From Variovorax boronicumulans (GTDB taxonomy: Bacteria; Pseudomonadota; Gammaproteobacteria; Burkholderiales; Burkholderiaceae_C), in the NCBI RefSeq assembly GCF_019352895.1, contig NZ_JAAAFX010000014.1, positions 510,790 through 574,789 on the forward strand: a stretch of DNA of 64,000 nt. The letters run 5' to 3'. A program made the translations under genes and the position numbers. The notes beneath the pieces were generated by a model. That model was not told the DNA's origin. It worked only from the letters and a program-made list of their open reading frames with translations, and made no database searches. Each line of letters opens with the position of its first letter. Positions within the stretch are counted from its first letter, which is position 1. Below are positions 49,216-58,379 of this stretch, one piece after another.

Positions 49216-49755
49216 TCACCGTGCGTCCGGGCCGCCAGCCGGATCATCGGCTGCGGCCGCCATCGCCATCGCGAGCAGGCCCATGAGGTGTTCGCCCACA
49301 AGCTCCTTCTCGAAGGCGCTGCTCAGTGTCTCGAGTTCTTCCCATGCCCAGGTGCGAAGGTAGGCGGACAGCGGTGCCATCCATTGGTCGTCGGCTTCGA
49401 ATCGGCGCGCGATCGCTGCGGGCGTGTGACCGAACCAGCGCGCGGCCCATCGCGCCGACAGGCCGAGGGTCCAGGCGGTCGGAAGGGGATGCATGCGCGG
49501 ACTCGTCTCGCGTTCTGGATCGATGAGCAGCAGCCGGATTCCCTCGGCCGTCCCGACGCAGCGACCCTGCCGCTCCGACGAGGTTGCGTACCGACGCCAC
49601 AGGCGCACGCCACCCAGCGCAATGCCAGGGCCGCGCGCCTCGTCGACGGGGCCTTGACGCTCGCCAGGTCGCGAGACCACGGGCGTCGACAGGCCGGATC
49701 GGCGGGCCGACGAGGTGGTCGCAGCATCGGCTTCATGGGCAGAGAGGGCGCTCAC
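49216..49755 (-). CDS. AraC-type regulator fragment without DNA-binding domain
   Basis: 179 residues ending in ADDPAGGPDAR. LSAYLRTWAWEELETLSSAFEKELVGEHLMGLLAMAM closely follows LSTYLRNWAFETLSALSSSFEKELVGEHVMSLLSLAL of the AraC regulator at 51662. The ligand-binding half is present but the two helix-turn-helix motifs are missing, and no HTH frame remains downstream. The start is GTG at 49755. It is either a decayed paralogue or an HTH-less partner that could form heterodimers with the neighbouring regulators. Confidence 0.55.
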   Translation of the reverse strand: MSALSAHEADAATTSSARRSGLSTPVVSRPGERQGPVDEARGPGIALGGVRLWRRYATSSERQGRCVGTAEGIRLLLIDPERETSPRMHPLPTAWTLGLSARWAARWFGHTPAAIARRFEADDQWMAPLSAYLRTWAWEELETLSSAFEKELVGEHLMGLLAMAMAAAADDPAGGPDAR

Positions 49756-50367
49756 CTTGGGCCTTCTTCGTGTGACAGATATCTTCCTGAGGCAAGGTGC
49801 GTGCCCGGATGTCGCCGGTTGCCGGAGCTGACGCCCAGGCTTCGAGGCGGCTGCGAAAGCTGCTTGATTTCATTGAGGAATCTGCTGCCGGATTGCACTG
49901 TCTCGGCGGCACTCGCATCGCGCGCGGATGTGGCGGGGCATGTTCCGTTCCCGCTCTACGTAACGCCCCTTTCAGGTAACACGCGCCACATCGACGGCGG
50001 CATTGCGCGGTGATTTGATGGGCTCCCGGAGCGGGTCCCTGCGTTGCATGCCGTGCGCCGTGGCGGCAAAAGTCCAGCGAGGACATCTGCCGTCGATCGC
50101 GGCGGCTCGGCTTTCGTGCATTGCTAGACAGCTGTGCGTGAACTTCATAGAGCCGGTTCCTTTTTTTCAACTCAGGAATTTGTCTCAAACGCTAACGTTC
50201 CTCAAACTCCCGCTACAGAGTGGCATCGGATGACCACAACGCCGGGAGACGTCATCCAGACGGCCCGGCCATTGGCCTGTGAAATCTTCCCAGGGGATGC
50301 CCTTTGCGGACACCCCGAGGGAAGTCGCCGTAGGGGTTCTTCAGACCGAATTTCCAGGCTTGCTTTC
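49756..50367. other. Divergent intergenic region, lower GC
   Basis: 612 bases between the HTH-less AraC-like gene and the first complete AraC gene. GC content is lower around 50130-50230. No convincing gene or terminator. The translation of the AraC gene may start as early as ATG 50230. Confidence 0.4.
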
Positions 50368-51399
50368 ATGTCCGACACGCCTTTGCATGTGCATCAGTTC
50401 GATACGGATTTCCTGGAACGAAAGCACAGGTTCTCCTACTGGGCCGATACCTTCTCCGGCAGCGTCGGCTACGCGGGTCTCGAGAGCCCCAGCCGAGACG
50501 ACTTTCATCAACGCCTCTCGATCCTGGAGGTGCCTGGCGTGGCCCGCTTCCAGCGGCACCAGGGCAGCGTGATCTCGGTGCGCTCGGAGCCCGGGCAGGT
50601 GGAGCGCGTGGAGGCCTATCCCCTCTACCTGATGCTCAAGCTGGGCAACGGCGCCACGTCGATCGCACAGGGGCGCGAGGCGCTCATCGAGACCGGGGAC
50701 ATGGTGCTGCTCGACGCCAGCAGGGGCATGCAGATGCGCGCGCACCAGGCGGTGAACTCGCTGGTGATCGGCCTGTCGGCGCCGCTCACGCAGCGCTGGA
50801 TTCCCGGCGGCCGCGACTCGGTGGGGCTGCGCCTCGATGGCGCCAGGGGATGGGCGGGCGTGCTGTCGGCCTACCTGCGATCGCTGGACCTCCATCAGGT
50901 CGAGGGCATCGAGCGGCCTCTCGAGCGCGCGCTGATCGGCGAGCACATCCTGTCGATGCTCTCGTTCACGCTGGAGCAGCGCGGGCTGATGAGCGGCGGA
51001 GAAACGGTGTCGTCGCGGGATCACCTGCTGCACGGCCGCATGCGCAACTGGATCCGCGACAACTACAGCAATCCCGCGGTCAGCGCGTCGATGCTGGCGG
51101 ACCATTTCAACGTCTCCGTGCGCTATGTGCACAAGGTGTTCTCCATCGCGGGTCGCGGCGTGACCTTCCGGGATGCGCTGCAGTGCGAGCGCCTCGACGC
51201 CGCGTTGCGCATGCTGCGCACGGCCGCCAATTCCAACACCTACATGGCCCAGATCGCCTACCGCTGCGGCTTCTCCGACGCAGCCTACTTCGGCCTGGTG
51301 TTCCGAAAGGTCTTCGGCTGCACGCCCCGCGCCTACGGGCGGAAGTTCCTGGGCGAGGGGCCGGCGGACGACGAGGTGTCCGCCGCAGAGCTTTCCTGA
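50368..51399 (+). CDS. AraC family transcriptional regulator
   Basis: 343 residues. The N-terminal AraC-binding-like domain (FLERKHRFSYWADTFSG, ALIETGDMVLLDASRGM) is followed by a C-terminal AraC HTH: SASMLADHFNVSVRYVHKVFS and MAQIAYRCGFSDAAYFGLVFRK, then GCTPRAYGRKF. The ATG at 50368 is preferred by domain limits, although its ribosome site is weak. The gene pair 50368/51662 with the HTH-less relative suggests a local family expansion. Target unknown; the adhesin operon is a candidate. Confidence 0.85.
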   Translation: MSDTPLHVHQFDTDFLERKHRFSYWADTFSGSVGYAGLESPSRDDFHQRLSILEVPGVARFQRHQGSVISVRSEPGQVERVEAYPLYLMLKLGNGATSIAQGREALIETGDMVLLDASRGMQMRAHQAVNSLVIGLSAPLTQRWIPGGRDSVGLRLDGARGWAGVLSAYLRSLDLHQVEGIERPLERALIGEHILSMLSFTLEQRGLMSGGETVSSRDHLLHGRMRNWIRDNYSNPAVSASMLADHFNVSVRYVHKVFSIAGRGVTFRDALQCERLDAALRMLRTAANSNTYMAQIAYRCGFSDAAYFGLVFRKVFGCTPRAYGRKFLGEGPADDEVSAAELS

Positions 51400-51661
51400 G
51401 CGAGGGCCTGCTTCGGCAGGCCGAGGACGCGCTGCGCCGCACCGTGCCGGCCTTCCTCGCATGGGGCCGCCACCGCGATGCGCCCCCCTGTGCCCTGTGG
51501 CGCATGTGCGACATGCGCCCTGGGTCGACTCCCGTTCCCAGTCGGGGTGTTTTCGTTCATGATCTCGCGCTCGGCGCTGTCCGATCAAGACAGCGCACGC
51601 CAGAAAAGCCGATGCCACAGAAGTGTCGGTAGACGAGATCCGTCACTCAGGGAGAGAAGCG

Positions 51662-52654
51662 ATGACCATCGCAGGAGAAGCAGACGCCGATATCTTTTCG
51701 GCACCGTACGGCGTTGTTCCGCGAGGGCGCGCCGATCCACCAGACACCGGCTTTGTGGCGCAGGAGGCGCTGCAGGCCTGCGCGGCCCGATCCGGGTGCC
51801 CCACCGTCGATCTGGGGGGCATGTCCTTCATGCGCATTCGGGGCGGCAGCGTCGAGGCTTGCCAGCACGCCTTGATCGAGCTGCGCGAGAAGAAGCGAAG
51901 GTTCTCGCTCCAGCTGCTGGCCGTCGTGCACGGCGAACTCACGGCCGTCGGGCCCTCGGGGCGCAGCCTCACGCTGGCGGCCGGCGACATGGCGCTGCTG
52001 GAGGCCGGCGAGGGCATGAGCCTGCTGTCGCTGCAGCCCATGGATGCCTGGGTCGTCGACCTGTCGGAAGCCGTGATCGCGCGCTGGCTGCATCCGGTGC
52101 CGACCGGCATGTCTCGGCTCGCGGGCGACAGCGGATGGGGCCGCTTGCTCTCCACCTACCTGCGCAACTGGGCGTTCGAGACCCTGAGCGCGCTCAGCAG
52201 TTCCTTCGAAAAGGAGCTCGTCGGCGAGCATGTGATGTCCCTGCTTTCGCTGGCACTGGCGCAAGGACGGGACGGCGCGCCCATCGTTTCCGCGCGCGAT
52301 CGACACATGTACCTGCGGATGCGCCAGTGCGTGCGCGACAACCATGCCGACACCGAGTTCGGCGTGGCCGCGCTGGCGGCCCGGTTCGGTGCGTCCACAC
52401 GCCACGTGCACCGCGTGTTCTCCAGGGCCGGCGGCGGGGAGTCCTTTCTCGACGCCGTCCGGCATGACCGCCTCGACGCCGCGGCACGGCTGTTGCGTGC
52501 CCCCATGGACGGCGGCGCGCAACAGGTCTCGGTGGCCGAGATCGCCGCGCGCTGCGGCTTCTCCGATCCCGGCTATTTCGGCCGTGTGTTCCGCAAGAAG
52601 TACGGCCACTCGCCGAGCGAGTTCGCCAAGAAAAACTTCAAGGCGCCGCGCTGA
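51662..52654 (+). CDS. AraC family transcriptional regulator
   Basis: 330 residues with an AraC-binding-like N-terminal half and a C-terminal double HTH: VAALAARFGASTRHVHRVFSR and VAEIAARCGFSDPGYFGRVFRK, then GHSPSEF. GGAGAG at 51651-51656 supports the ATG at 51662. It is the closest relative of the HTH-less protein at 49216-49755. The 260-bp gap before it contains no gene. Confidence 0.87.
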   Translation: MTIAGEADADIFSAPYGVVPRGRADPPDTGFVAQEALQACAARSGCPTVDLGGMSFMRIRGGSVEACQHALIELREKKRRFSLQLLAVVHGELTAVGPSGRSLTLAAGDMALLEAGEGMSLLSLQPMDAWVVDLSEAVIARWLHPVPTGMSRLAGDSGWGRLLSTYLRNWAFETLSALSSSFEKELVGEHVMSLLSLALAQGRDGAPIVSARDRHMYLRMRQCVRDNHADTEFGVAALAARFGASTRHVHRVFSRAGGGESFLDAVRHDRLDAAARLLRAPMDGGAQQVSVAEIAARCGFSDPGYFGRVFRKKYGHSPSEFAKKNFKAPR

Positions 52655-52690
52655 GCCTGCGGCGGCACCGTCGCGCTGAAGCGGCGGTGC

Positions 52691-53665
52691 TCAGACCGCC
52701 ATCGCCGCCGTCAGCGGCGCATGGTGCTCATAGCCCTCGAGCGTGAAGTCGCTGGGCAGCACCTTCTCCAGCCACTCGGGTTCGTAGACGCCGGTGTCCT
52801 TGTACGAGGGCACGCGTGACGAGAGCTTCAATTGGGGCGCGGCAAAGGGTTCGCGCTTGAGCTGCTCCTGCAGCATGTCGACGTGGTTCTCGTAGATGTG
52901 CACGTCGCCGATGAAGTAGGTGAACCACTTGGGCGTGTAGCCCGTGAGCCGGCCCACCAGGTGCAGCAGCGCCGCGCCCTCGGTCAGGTTGAAGGGCGTG
53001 CCCAGGCCCACGTCGTTGCTGCGGATGTAGAGGCACAGCGAGATCTCGCCCTTGGCCTTGTTCGGCAGGAACTGGTAGAGCAGGTGGCAGGGGGGCAGCG
53101 CCATCTCCTCGATCTGTGCCCAGTTCCAGCCGTGGAACAGGATCCGGCGGTCGGAGGGGTTCTCGATGATCGTGTCGAGGCACAGTCGCAGCTGGTCGAC
53201 GGCCTTGTACAGCAGCACCTTGGTGCCCTCGTCGCCATCGTCGAAGGTGGCGAGCTGGCGGTAGCCGCGGGAATTGGCATCGTCGATCTGGCGGGTCTGG
53301 TGCGCGGGCAGCGCCTTGTAGGCCGGCCAGTCGCGCCACTGCACGCCGTACACCGGGCCCAGGTCGTCGGTGCCCAGGCGGTAGGGGTTCTCCAGCCAGC
53401 GGGCGTTCTCGTTGGCGTTCTGGTCCCAGACCTTGCAGCCCAGTTCGCGGAACTCAGCCGCGTTGCGGGACGCGCGCAGAAAGCCCACGAGTTCGCCGAT
53501 GGCCGTCTTGAAGGCCAGCTTCTTGGTCGTGACGGCCGGGAAGCCTTGCGTGAGATCGAAGCGCATCATCGCGCCCGGCAGGCTCAGGGTGCGGATGCCG
53601 GTGCGGTTCTCCTGCCAGCTGCCGTTGTCGAAGATGTCTTGGACGAGGTCGAGGTACTGTTTCAT
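52691..53665 (-). CDS. thyA: Thymidylate synthase
   Basis: Methylates dUMP to dTMP using methylene-tetrahydrofolate, giving dihydrofolate that FolA recycles. 324 residues, longer than the 264-residue E. coli enzyme because of an insert around residues 80-150 common in related bacteria. [18 protein letters not shown] at the N-terminus, [10 protein letters not shown] with catalytic C193, and [17 protein letters not shown] are diagnostic. Usually close to folA in this bacterial group; here folA lies 22 kb downstream on the same strand. Confidence 0.97.
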   Translation of the reverse strand: MKQYLDLVQDIFDNGSWQENRTGIRTLSLPGAMMRFDLTQGFPAVTTKKLAFKTAIGELVGFLRASRNAAEFRELGCKVWDQNANENARWLENPYRLGTDDLGPVYGVQWRDWPAYKALPAHQTRQIDDANSRGYRQLATFDDGDEGTKVLLYKAVDQLRLCLDTIIENPSDRRILFHGWNWAQIEEMALPPCHLLYQFLPNKAKGEISLCLYIRSNDVGLGTPFNLTEGAALLHLVGRLTGYTPKWFTYFIGDVHIYENHVDMLQEQLKREPFAAPQLKLSSRVPSYKDTGVYEPEWLEKVLPSDFTLEGYEHHAPLTAAMAV

Positions 53666-53701
53666 GGCTTGGCTATTCTGCAGCGAGGGCGGTTTTCGCG
53701 C

Positions 53702-55123
53702 TCAGGCGCGCAGCACGCGCCCCGGGTTCAGGATGTTTTTCGGATCGAGCCCCAGCTTGATGGCCCGCATCATGCCCAGCGCCACCGGCGACTTGTGCTT
53801 CTCGAGCTTGTGCACCTTGAGTTCGCCGATGCCATGCTCGGCCGAGAAGGAGCCGCCGAATTTTTCGACCGCGTCGTAGACCAGCGTGTTGACGCGTTCT
53901 TCCTCGTCGCGCAGGAAGGCGCGGGCATCGCCCTCGGCCGGCGCCTGCACGTTGTAGTGCAGGTTGCCGTCGCCCAGGTGGCCGAAGTTGACCAGCCGCA
54001 CGCCCGGGATTTCGCGCTGCAGCAGCGCGTCGGTCTCCTGCACGAAGGCCGGGATGCGCGACACCGCGATCGAGATGTCGTGCTTGATGTTCAGGCCTTC
54101 CTCGGCCTGCGCCAGCGGAATGCTCTCGCGGATGTGCCAGAGCTGGTGCGCCTGCGAGAGGTTCTCGGCCACCACCGCGTCGGTCACGCAGCCGTCTTCG
54201 AAAGCCGTCTCGAGCAGCGCCTCGAAGCGCGCGCGCGCATGGTCCTCCGATTCGCTGTCCGAATTTTCCAGTAGCACGCAGTAGGGCACGGCCTCGTCGT
54301 CGACGAAGGGCACGCGCAGCTGCGGCATGTGCTTGTCGACCAGGCTCAGCGCGAACTTGCCCATCACCTCGAAGCCGGTCAGGCCCGCACCGAGCTGCTT
54401 GTGCGCCAGGCCCAGCAGCGTGACCGCATGGTCGAGCGAGGGCACGGCGGCCCAGGCCGTGAGCTGGGCCGCAGGCAGCGGGTAGAGCTTCATGCTCGCG
54501 GCGGTGATGATGCCCAGCGTGCCTTCGCTGCCGATCAGCAGGTCGCGCAGGTCGTAGCCGGTGTTGTCCTTGCGCAGGCCGCTGGTGCCGTCCCAGATCT
54601 CGCCTTGTGCCGTGACGATTTCCAGGCCCAGGCACAGGTCGCGTGTGTTGCCGTAGCGCACCACCTGTGTGCCGCCAGCGTTGGTCGCGAGGTTGCCGCC
54701 GATGGTGCAGCTGCCCTCGGCCGCCAGGCTCAGCGGAAACAGGAAGCCGGCCTTCTCGGCAGTTTCCTGCAGGGTCTGCAGGATGCAGCCGGCCTCGACC
54801 GTCATCGTGAGGTTGGCTTCGTCGATGCCGCGGATGGCGTTCATGCGCTGCAGGCTCAGCACGACCTGCGTGCCGCTGGCATCGGGAATGCCGCCCACGG
54901 CCAGGCCGGTGTTGCCGCCTTGCGGCACCAGCGAGCTGCCGGCCGCCGCGCAGGCCTTGACCACCTCGGCCACCTGCTGCACGTTGGCAGGCCGCACCAC
55001 GGCCAGCGCCTTGCCGCGCGCGCGTTTGCGCCAGTCCTGTTCGTAGGCGGCGAGGTCGCCGTCGGTGAGCACATGGGGGGCGCCGAGGATGGCGCGCAGT
55101 TGGTCGATCAGGGCAGTGGTCAT
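53702..55123 (-). CDS. FAD-binding oxidoreductase, GlcD/D-2-hydroxyacid dehydrogenase type
   Basis: 473 residues. The PCMH-type FAD domain has PQGGNTGLAVGG and EGSCTIGGNLATNAGG. The C-terminal cap (FAD-oxidase_C) has FGHLGDGNLHYN and SAEHGIGELK, whose histidines bind the metal and substrate carboxylate. The family oxidises D-lactate, glycolate or D-2-hydroxyglutarate with a quinone or ETF acceptor. The ATG at 55123 overlaps the DUF2069 stop (ATGA). Specific substrate not resolved. Confidence 0.9.
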   Translation of the reverse strand: MTTALIDQLRAILGAPHVLTDGDLAAYEQDWRKRARGKALAVVRPANVQQVAEVVKACAAAGSSLVPQGGNTGLAVGGIPDASGTQVVLSLQRMNAIRGIDEANLTMTVEAGCILQTLQETAEKAGFLFPLSLAAEGSCTIGGNLATNAGGTQVVRYGNTRDLCLGLEIVTAQGEIWDGTSGLRKDNTGYDLRDLLIGSEGTLGIITAASMKLYPLPAAQLTAWAAVPSLDHAVTLLGLAHKQLGAGLTGFEVMGKFALSLVDKHMPQLRVPFVDDEAVPYCVLLENSDSESEDHARARFEALLETAFEDGCVTDAVVAENLSQAHQLWHIRESIPLAQAEEGLNIKHDISIAVSRIPAFVQETDALLQREIPGVRLVNFGHLGDGNLHYNVQAPAEGDARAFLRDEEERVNTLVYDAVEKFGGSFSAEHGIGELKVHKLEKHKSPVALGMMRAIKLGLDPKNILNPGRVLRA

Positions 55124-55551
55124 GGGATGGAAGTCTCCGGCAGGGCGGCTGCTTGCGCTGCCTGGGTCGCATGGGCGTTGCGCAGCCGCAGCCGCACGTG
55201 CAAGGCGCATGCGACGAACAGCGCCAGGCACAACAGGATCTCGATGCCGGCCAGTACGCGGCCGGTGGGCAGGGCGTCGCTCCAGGCGCGCACCACGCCC
55301 TCGGTGAAGTACAGCCAGATCATCAGGCTGACCCAGCGGTAGGTGTACATGCGGTTCTTCATCAGCCCCGCGAGCGGCACCACCAGCGGCAGCACCTTGA
55401 GCGCGAGCCACGAGCCGCCCGGGCGCAGCGGCGCGAGCCACATCTCCCAGGCCAGTCCGAGCACGATCAGGCCGACGAGGCTGCCCACGGCCAGCCAGCG
55501 GGTGGCAGCGACGGAGGAAGAAGAGACGGGGGGCGGCGGAGTGGATTTCAT
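55120..55551 (-). CDS. DUF2069 membrane protein
   Basis: 143 residues with four transmembrane helices; RMYTYRWVSLMIWLYFTEG is the family's best-conserved part. Function unknown. Commonly found next to GlcD-type or WrbA-like genes in beta-proteobacteria. Overlaps the downstream oxidoreductase by four bases and is divergent from YihY. Confidence 0.88.
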   Translation of the reverse strand: MKSTPPPPVSSSSVAATRWLAVGSLVGLIVLGLAWEMWLAPLRPGGSWLALKVLPLVVPLAGLMKNRMYTYRWVSLMIWLYFTEGVVRAWSDALPTGRVLAGIEILLCLALFVACALHVRLRLRNAHATQAAQAAALPETSIP

Positions 55552-55655
55552 TGGGTAGGCGCCGCGGAACCGGCTGGGCCGGGCCGCTGGCGTCGCGCCC
55601 TCGAAGGGGCGGGCGCACGCGACACGAAATGCGCGAAGACATGGGGGAGTTCCAT

Positions 55656-56873
55656 ATGATACCGGCCATGAATCGTCGGCAATGGTGGAGGGACCTTTCG
55701 CATTTCCCGTGGCGCAACACCGCGGCCGTGCTGGGCGAGCGTTTCCGTGAAGACCGGCTCGGCCTCACGGCCAGCAGCTTGACCTTCACCACCACCATCG
55801 CGATGGTGCCCTTCTTCACGGTGGCGCTGGCGCTGTTCACGGTGTTTCCGATGTTCGCCAAGATGCAGGGTCGGCTGCAGCGCTGGCTGATCGAGAGCCT
55901 GATCCCCGACAACATCGCGCGCCAGGTGCTGGGCTACCTCAACCAGTTCGCCAGCAAGGCCAGCGGGCTGGGCATCGCCGGCCTGATCGTGCTGCTGATC
56001 ACCGCCATCGCGCTGATCCTGACCATCGACAAGACGCTCAACAACATCTGGCGCGTGCGAACACCCCGGCCCTTCGCGCAGCGGGTGCTGATCTACTGGG
56101 CCGCGATCACGCTCGGGCCGCTGATCCTGGCGGTCAGCCTGTCGACCACTTCCTATGTGTTCTCGGCCTCGCGCGACGTGGTGGGCGGCGCGATGGTCAA
56201 GCTGGTGTTCGACGGCTTCGAGTTCCTGCTGCTCGCGGCCGGCATGGCCTCGCTCTACCACTACGTGCCCAACACCCACGTGCGCTGGGCGCATGCCTGG
56301 GCCGGCGGCCTGTTCGTGGCCGCGGCCATCGAGATCGCCAAGCGCGTGCTGGGCTACTACCTGAGCCTGGTGCCGACCTATTCGGTGCTCTATGGCGCCT
56401 TCGCCACCTTCCCGATCCTGCTGGTCTGGATCTACGTCGCCTGGGTCATCGTGTTGCTGGGCGCGGTCATCGCGGCCTACCTGCCCAGCCTGCTGACCGG
56501 CGTGGCGCGCCGCGGCGGCACGGCCGGCTGGCCGATGCAGCTCGCAATGGAGGTGCTGCAGCATCTGGCGCGCGCCCAGGCCGAGCCTGCCAAGGGCAGG
56601 GGGGCGACCGAGCTGGTGACGCGCATGCGCGTCGACGCGCTGCAACTGGCGCCGGTGCTCGAGACGCTGGTGGCGCTCGACTGGATCGCGCCGCTGGCCG
56701 AGGAGCCGGCGGACGACGATCCGCGCTACGTGCTGCTGGCCGATCCGGCCACGCCCATGGCACCGCTGCTCGAGGCCTTGCTGATCCCCCGGGCCGAGCC
56801 GCTGGCAGGACTTTGGCAGCAGGGCCCGTTGCACAGCCTGCGGTTGGGCGACGTGCTGGTGGTCAGAGGCTGA
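55656..56873 (+). CDS. YihY/BrkB family inner membrane protein
   Basis: 405 residues with six transmembrane helices in the first 280 residues. LTASSLTFTTTIAMVPFFTVALA and YGAFATFPILLVWIYVAW are family hallmarks. A cytosolic C-terminal domain of about 110 residues resembling a winged helix follows. Older annotation as ribonuclease BN was wrong; the role is unknown. The ATG at 55656 is chosen because GGGGGAG (55643-55649) lies 6 bases upstream. Confidence 0.9.
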   Translation: MIPAMNRRQWWRDLSHFPWRNTAAVLGERFREDRLGLTASSLTFTTTIAMVPFFTVALALFTVFPMFAKMQGRLQRWLIESLIPDNIARQVLGYLNQFASKASGLGIAGLIVLLITAIALILTIDKTLNNIWRVRTPRPFAQRVLIYWAAITLGPLILAVSLSTTSYVFSASRDVVGGAMVKLVFDGFEFLLLAAGMASLYHYVPNTHVRWAHAWAGGLFVAAAIEIAKRVLGYYLSLVPTYSVLYGAFATFPILLVWIYVAWVIVLLGAVIAAYLPSLLTGVARRGGTAGWPMQLAMEVLQHLARAQAEPAKGRGATELVTRMRVDALQLAPVLETLVALDWIAPLAEEPADDDPRYVLLADPATPMAPLLEALLIPRAEPLAGLWQQGPLHSLRLGDVLVVRG

Positions 56874-57201
56874 CCTTGCCGCGCCAGATGTCGCGGTACA
56901 TCGCCCAGTCGCCCATGAAGGAATAGAGTGGCCGCTTGAAGGAGGCCGGCTTGTTCTTCTCGAAGCCGAAATGGCCCACCCAGGCGAACGCGTAGCCGGC
57001 GAGCAGGCCGGCCAGCAGCCACCAGGGGTTCAGCGTGGCCACGGCGGCGGCCACGCAGAGCAGGGAGATCGTCGAGCCCGCGAAATGCAGCCGCCGGCAG
57101 CTGCGGTCGGCATGCTCGCTCAGGTAGAAGGGATAGAACTCGGCGAAGCTCTTGAAACGGCGGGGATCGGCGGCAGATGCCTTGCCAGTCGTGGTGTTCA
57201 T
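56863..57201 (-). CDS. DUF962/Mpo1-like membrane protein
   Basis: 112 residues. FAEFYPFYLSEHADRSCRRLHFAGS near residue 20 and GHFGFEKNKPASFKRPLYSFMGDW near 80 are the two DUF962 motifs, with two transmembrane helices between. Yeast Mpo1 is a dioxygenase of 2-hydroxy fatty acids, and the conserved histidines are kept here. Its 3' end overlaps the converging YihY gene by 11 bases. Confidence 0.88.
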   Translation of the reverse strand: MNTTTGKASAADPRRFKSFAEFYPFYLSEHADRSCRRLHFAGSTISLLCVAAAVATLNPWWLLAGLLAGYAFAWVGHFGFEKNKPASFKRPLYSFMGDWAMYRDIWRGKVSL

Positions 57202-57310
57202 GTGCGTCTCCTGGAGGCCGCCGCGCAGGGCGCGAAGGCCTTGTCCATAATAGCCACGACCTCCCGGCCGCACCATCCGGCCTTCCGATCACCTCATCGA
57301 TGCATCCGTC

Positions 57311-57700
57311 TTGAGCGCCCTGCCAGCCACCGCCACCACCGCTTCCGCCGCGCCCGCCAGCGACGCGCCCTGGGTCGTGTGCCTGTGCGCCGAATGGTGC
57401 GGCACCTGCCGCGACTACCGGCCGCTGCTCGCGCAGGTGGCGCGCGCCCATCCGCAGTTCCGCTTCGCCTGGGTCGACATCGAGGACCATTCGGAGATCG
57501 CCGATGTCTTCGACGTCGAGACCTTCCCGACCCTGCTGGTGGCCGGGGCCGACGGCACGCGCTTCCTCGGCCCCTTGCTGCCGCACGCCGAGACGCTCTC
57601 GCGCATGCTCGACGCGCTGCAGTCGCCCAAGCCCTCGAGCGCCGACGTCAGGTCGCTGCTCGCGGTGCTGAACCAGCAGCCAGACACCTTCGCGGTCTGA
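57311..57700 (+). CDS. Thioredoxin family protein
   Basis: 129 residues with a thioredoxin fold: active site WCGTC (C30 and C33), then DIEDHSEIADVFDVETFPTLLV with the cis-proline. No signal peptide, so cytosolic. The only start giving the full domain is TTG at 57311; the ATG at 57300 is followed by an in-frame stop. WCGTC differs from the usual WCGPC and may shift the redox potential. The next gene starts 13 bases after its stop. Confidence 0.85.
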   Translation: MSALPATATTASAAPASDAPWVVCLCAEWCGTCRDYRPLLAQVARAHPQFRFAWVDIEDHSEIADVFDVETFPTLLVAGADGTRFLGPLLPHAETLSRMLDALQSPKPSSADVRSLLAVLNQQPDTFAV

Positions 57701-57713
57701 CCGGAGCCCTCCC

Positions 57714-58376
57714 ATGAACATCCTGATCTTCGGCGCCACCGGCATGGTGGGGCAGGGCGTGCTGCGCGAATGCCTGCTCGCGCCCGATGTCGACAGCGTG
57801 GTCACGATCGGCCGCAGCGCCACCGGCCAGCAGCATCCCAAGCTGCGCGAACTGGTGCACAAGGACCTGTACGACTACGGCGCCATCGAATCGCAACTGC
57901 AGGGCTTCGACGCCTGCTTCTTCTGCCTGGGCGTGTCGTCGGCCGGCATGAAAGAAGACGCCTACCGCCGCATCACCTACGACCTCACGCTGGCCGCGGC
58001 CACGGTGCTGGCCCGGCTCAACCCGGGCATGACCTTCACCTACGTCTCGGGCACCGGCACCGACAGCAGCGAGCACGGCGCCAGCATGTGGGCGCGGGTC
58101 AAGGGCGCGACCGAGAACGCGCTGTTGCGCCTGCCCTTCAAGGCGGCCTACATGTTCCGCCCCGGCATCATCCAGCCGCTGCACGGCGCGCGTTCCAAGA
58201 CGCCGCTGTACCACGCGCTCTACGTCGTGCTCTCGCCCCTGCTGAGCCTGGCCGGCCGGATCTGGCCCGACCAGCTCACGACCACCGAGCGCGTGGGCCG
58301 CGCGATGCTGGCCGTGGCCCGGAACGGCGCGCCCAAGGTCTGGCTCGAGCCCAAGGACATCAACGCGCTGGCCTGA
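57714..58376 (+). CDS. NAD(P)-binding Rossmann protein (atypical SDR/epimerase)
   Basis: 220 residues, with nucleotide-binding motif FGATGMVGQGV at 6-16 and FTYVSGTGTDSSEHG in place of the usual catalytic Ser-Tyr-Lys arrangement. Similar small proteins are annotated as oxidoreductases of the HTATIP2-like group. Substrate unknown. Follows the thioredoxin gene at 13 bases and converges with LysR. Confidence 0.82.
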   Translation: MNILIFGATGMVGQGVLRECLLAPDVDSVVTIGRSATGQQHPKLRELVHKDLYDYGAIESQLQGFDACFFCLGVSSAGMKEDAYRRITYDLTLAAATVLARLNPGMTFTYVSGTGTDSSEHGASMWARVKGATENALLRLPFKAAYMFRPGIIQPLHGARSKTPLYHALYVVLSPLLSLAGRIWPDQLTTTERVGRAMLAVARNGAPKVWLEPKDINALA

Positions 58377-58379
58377 GCC

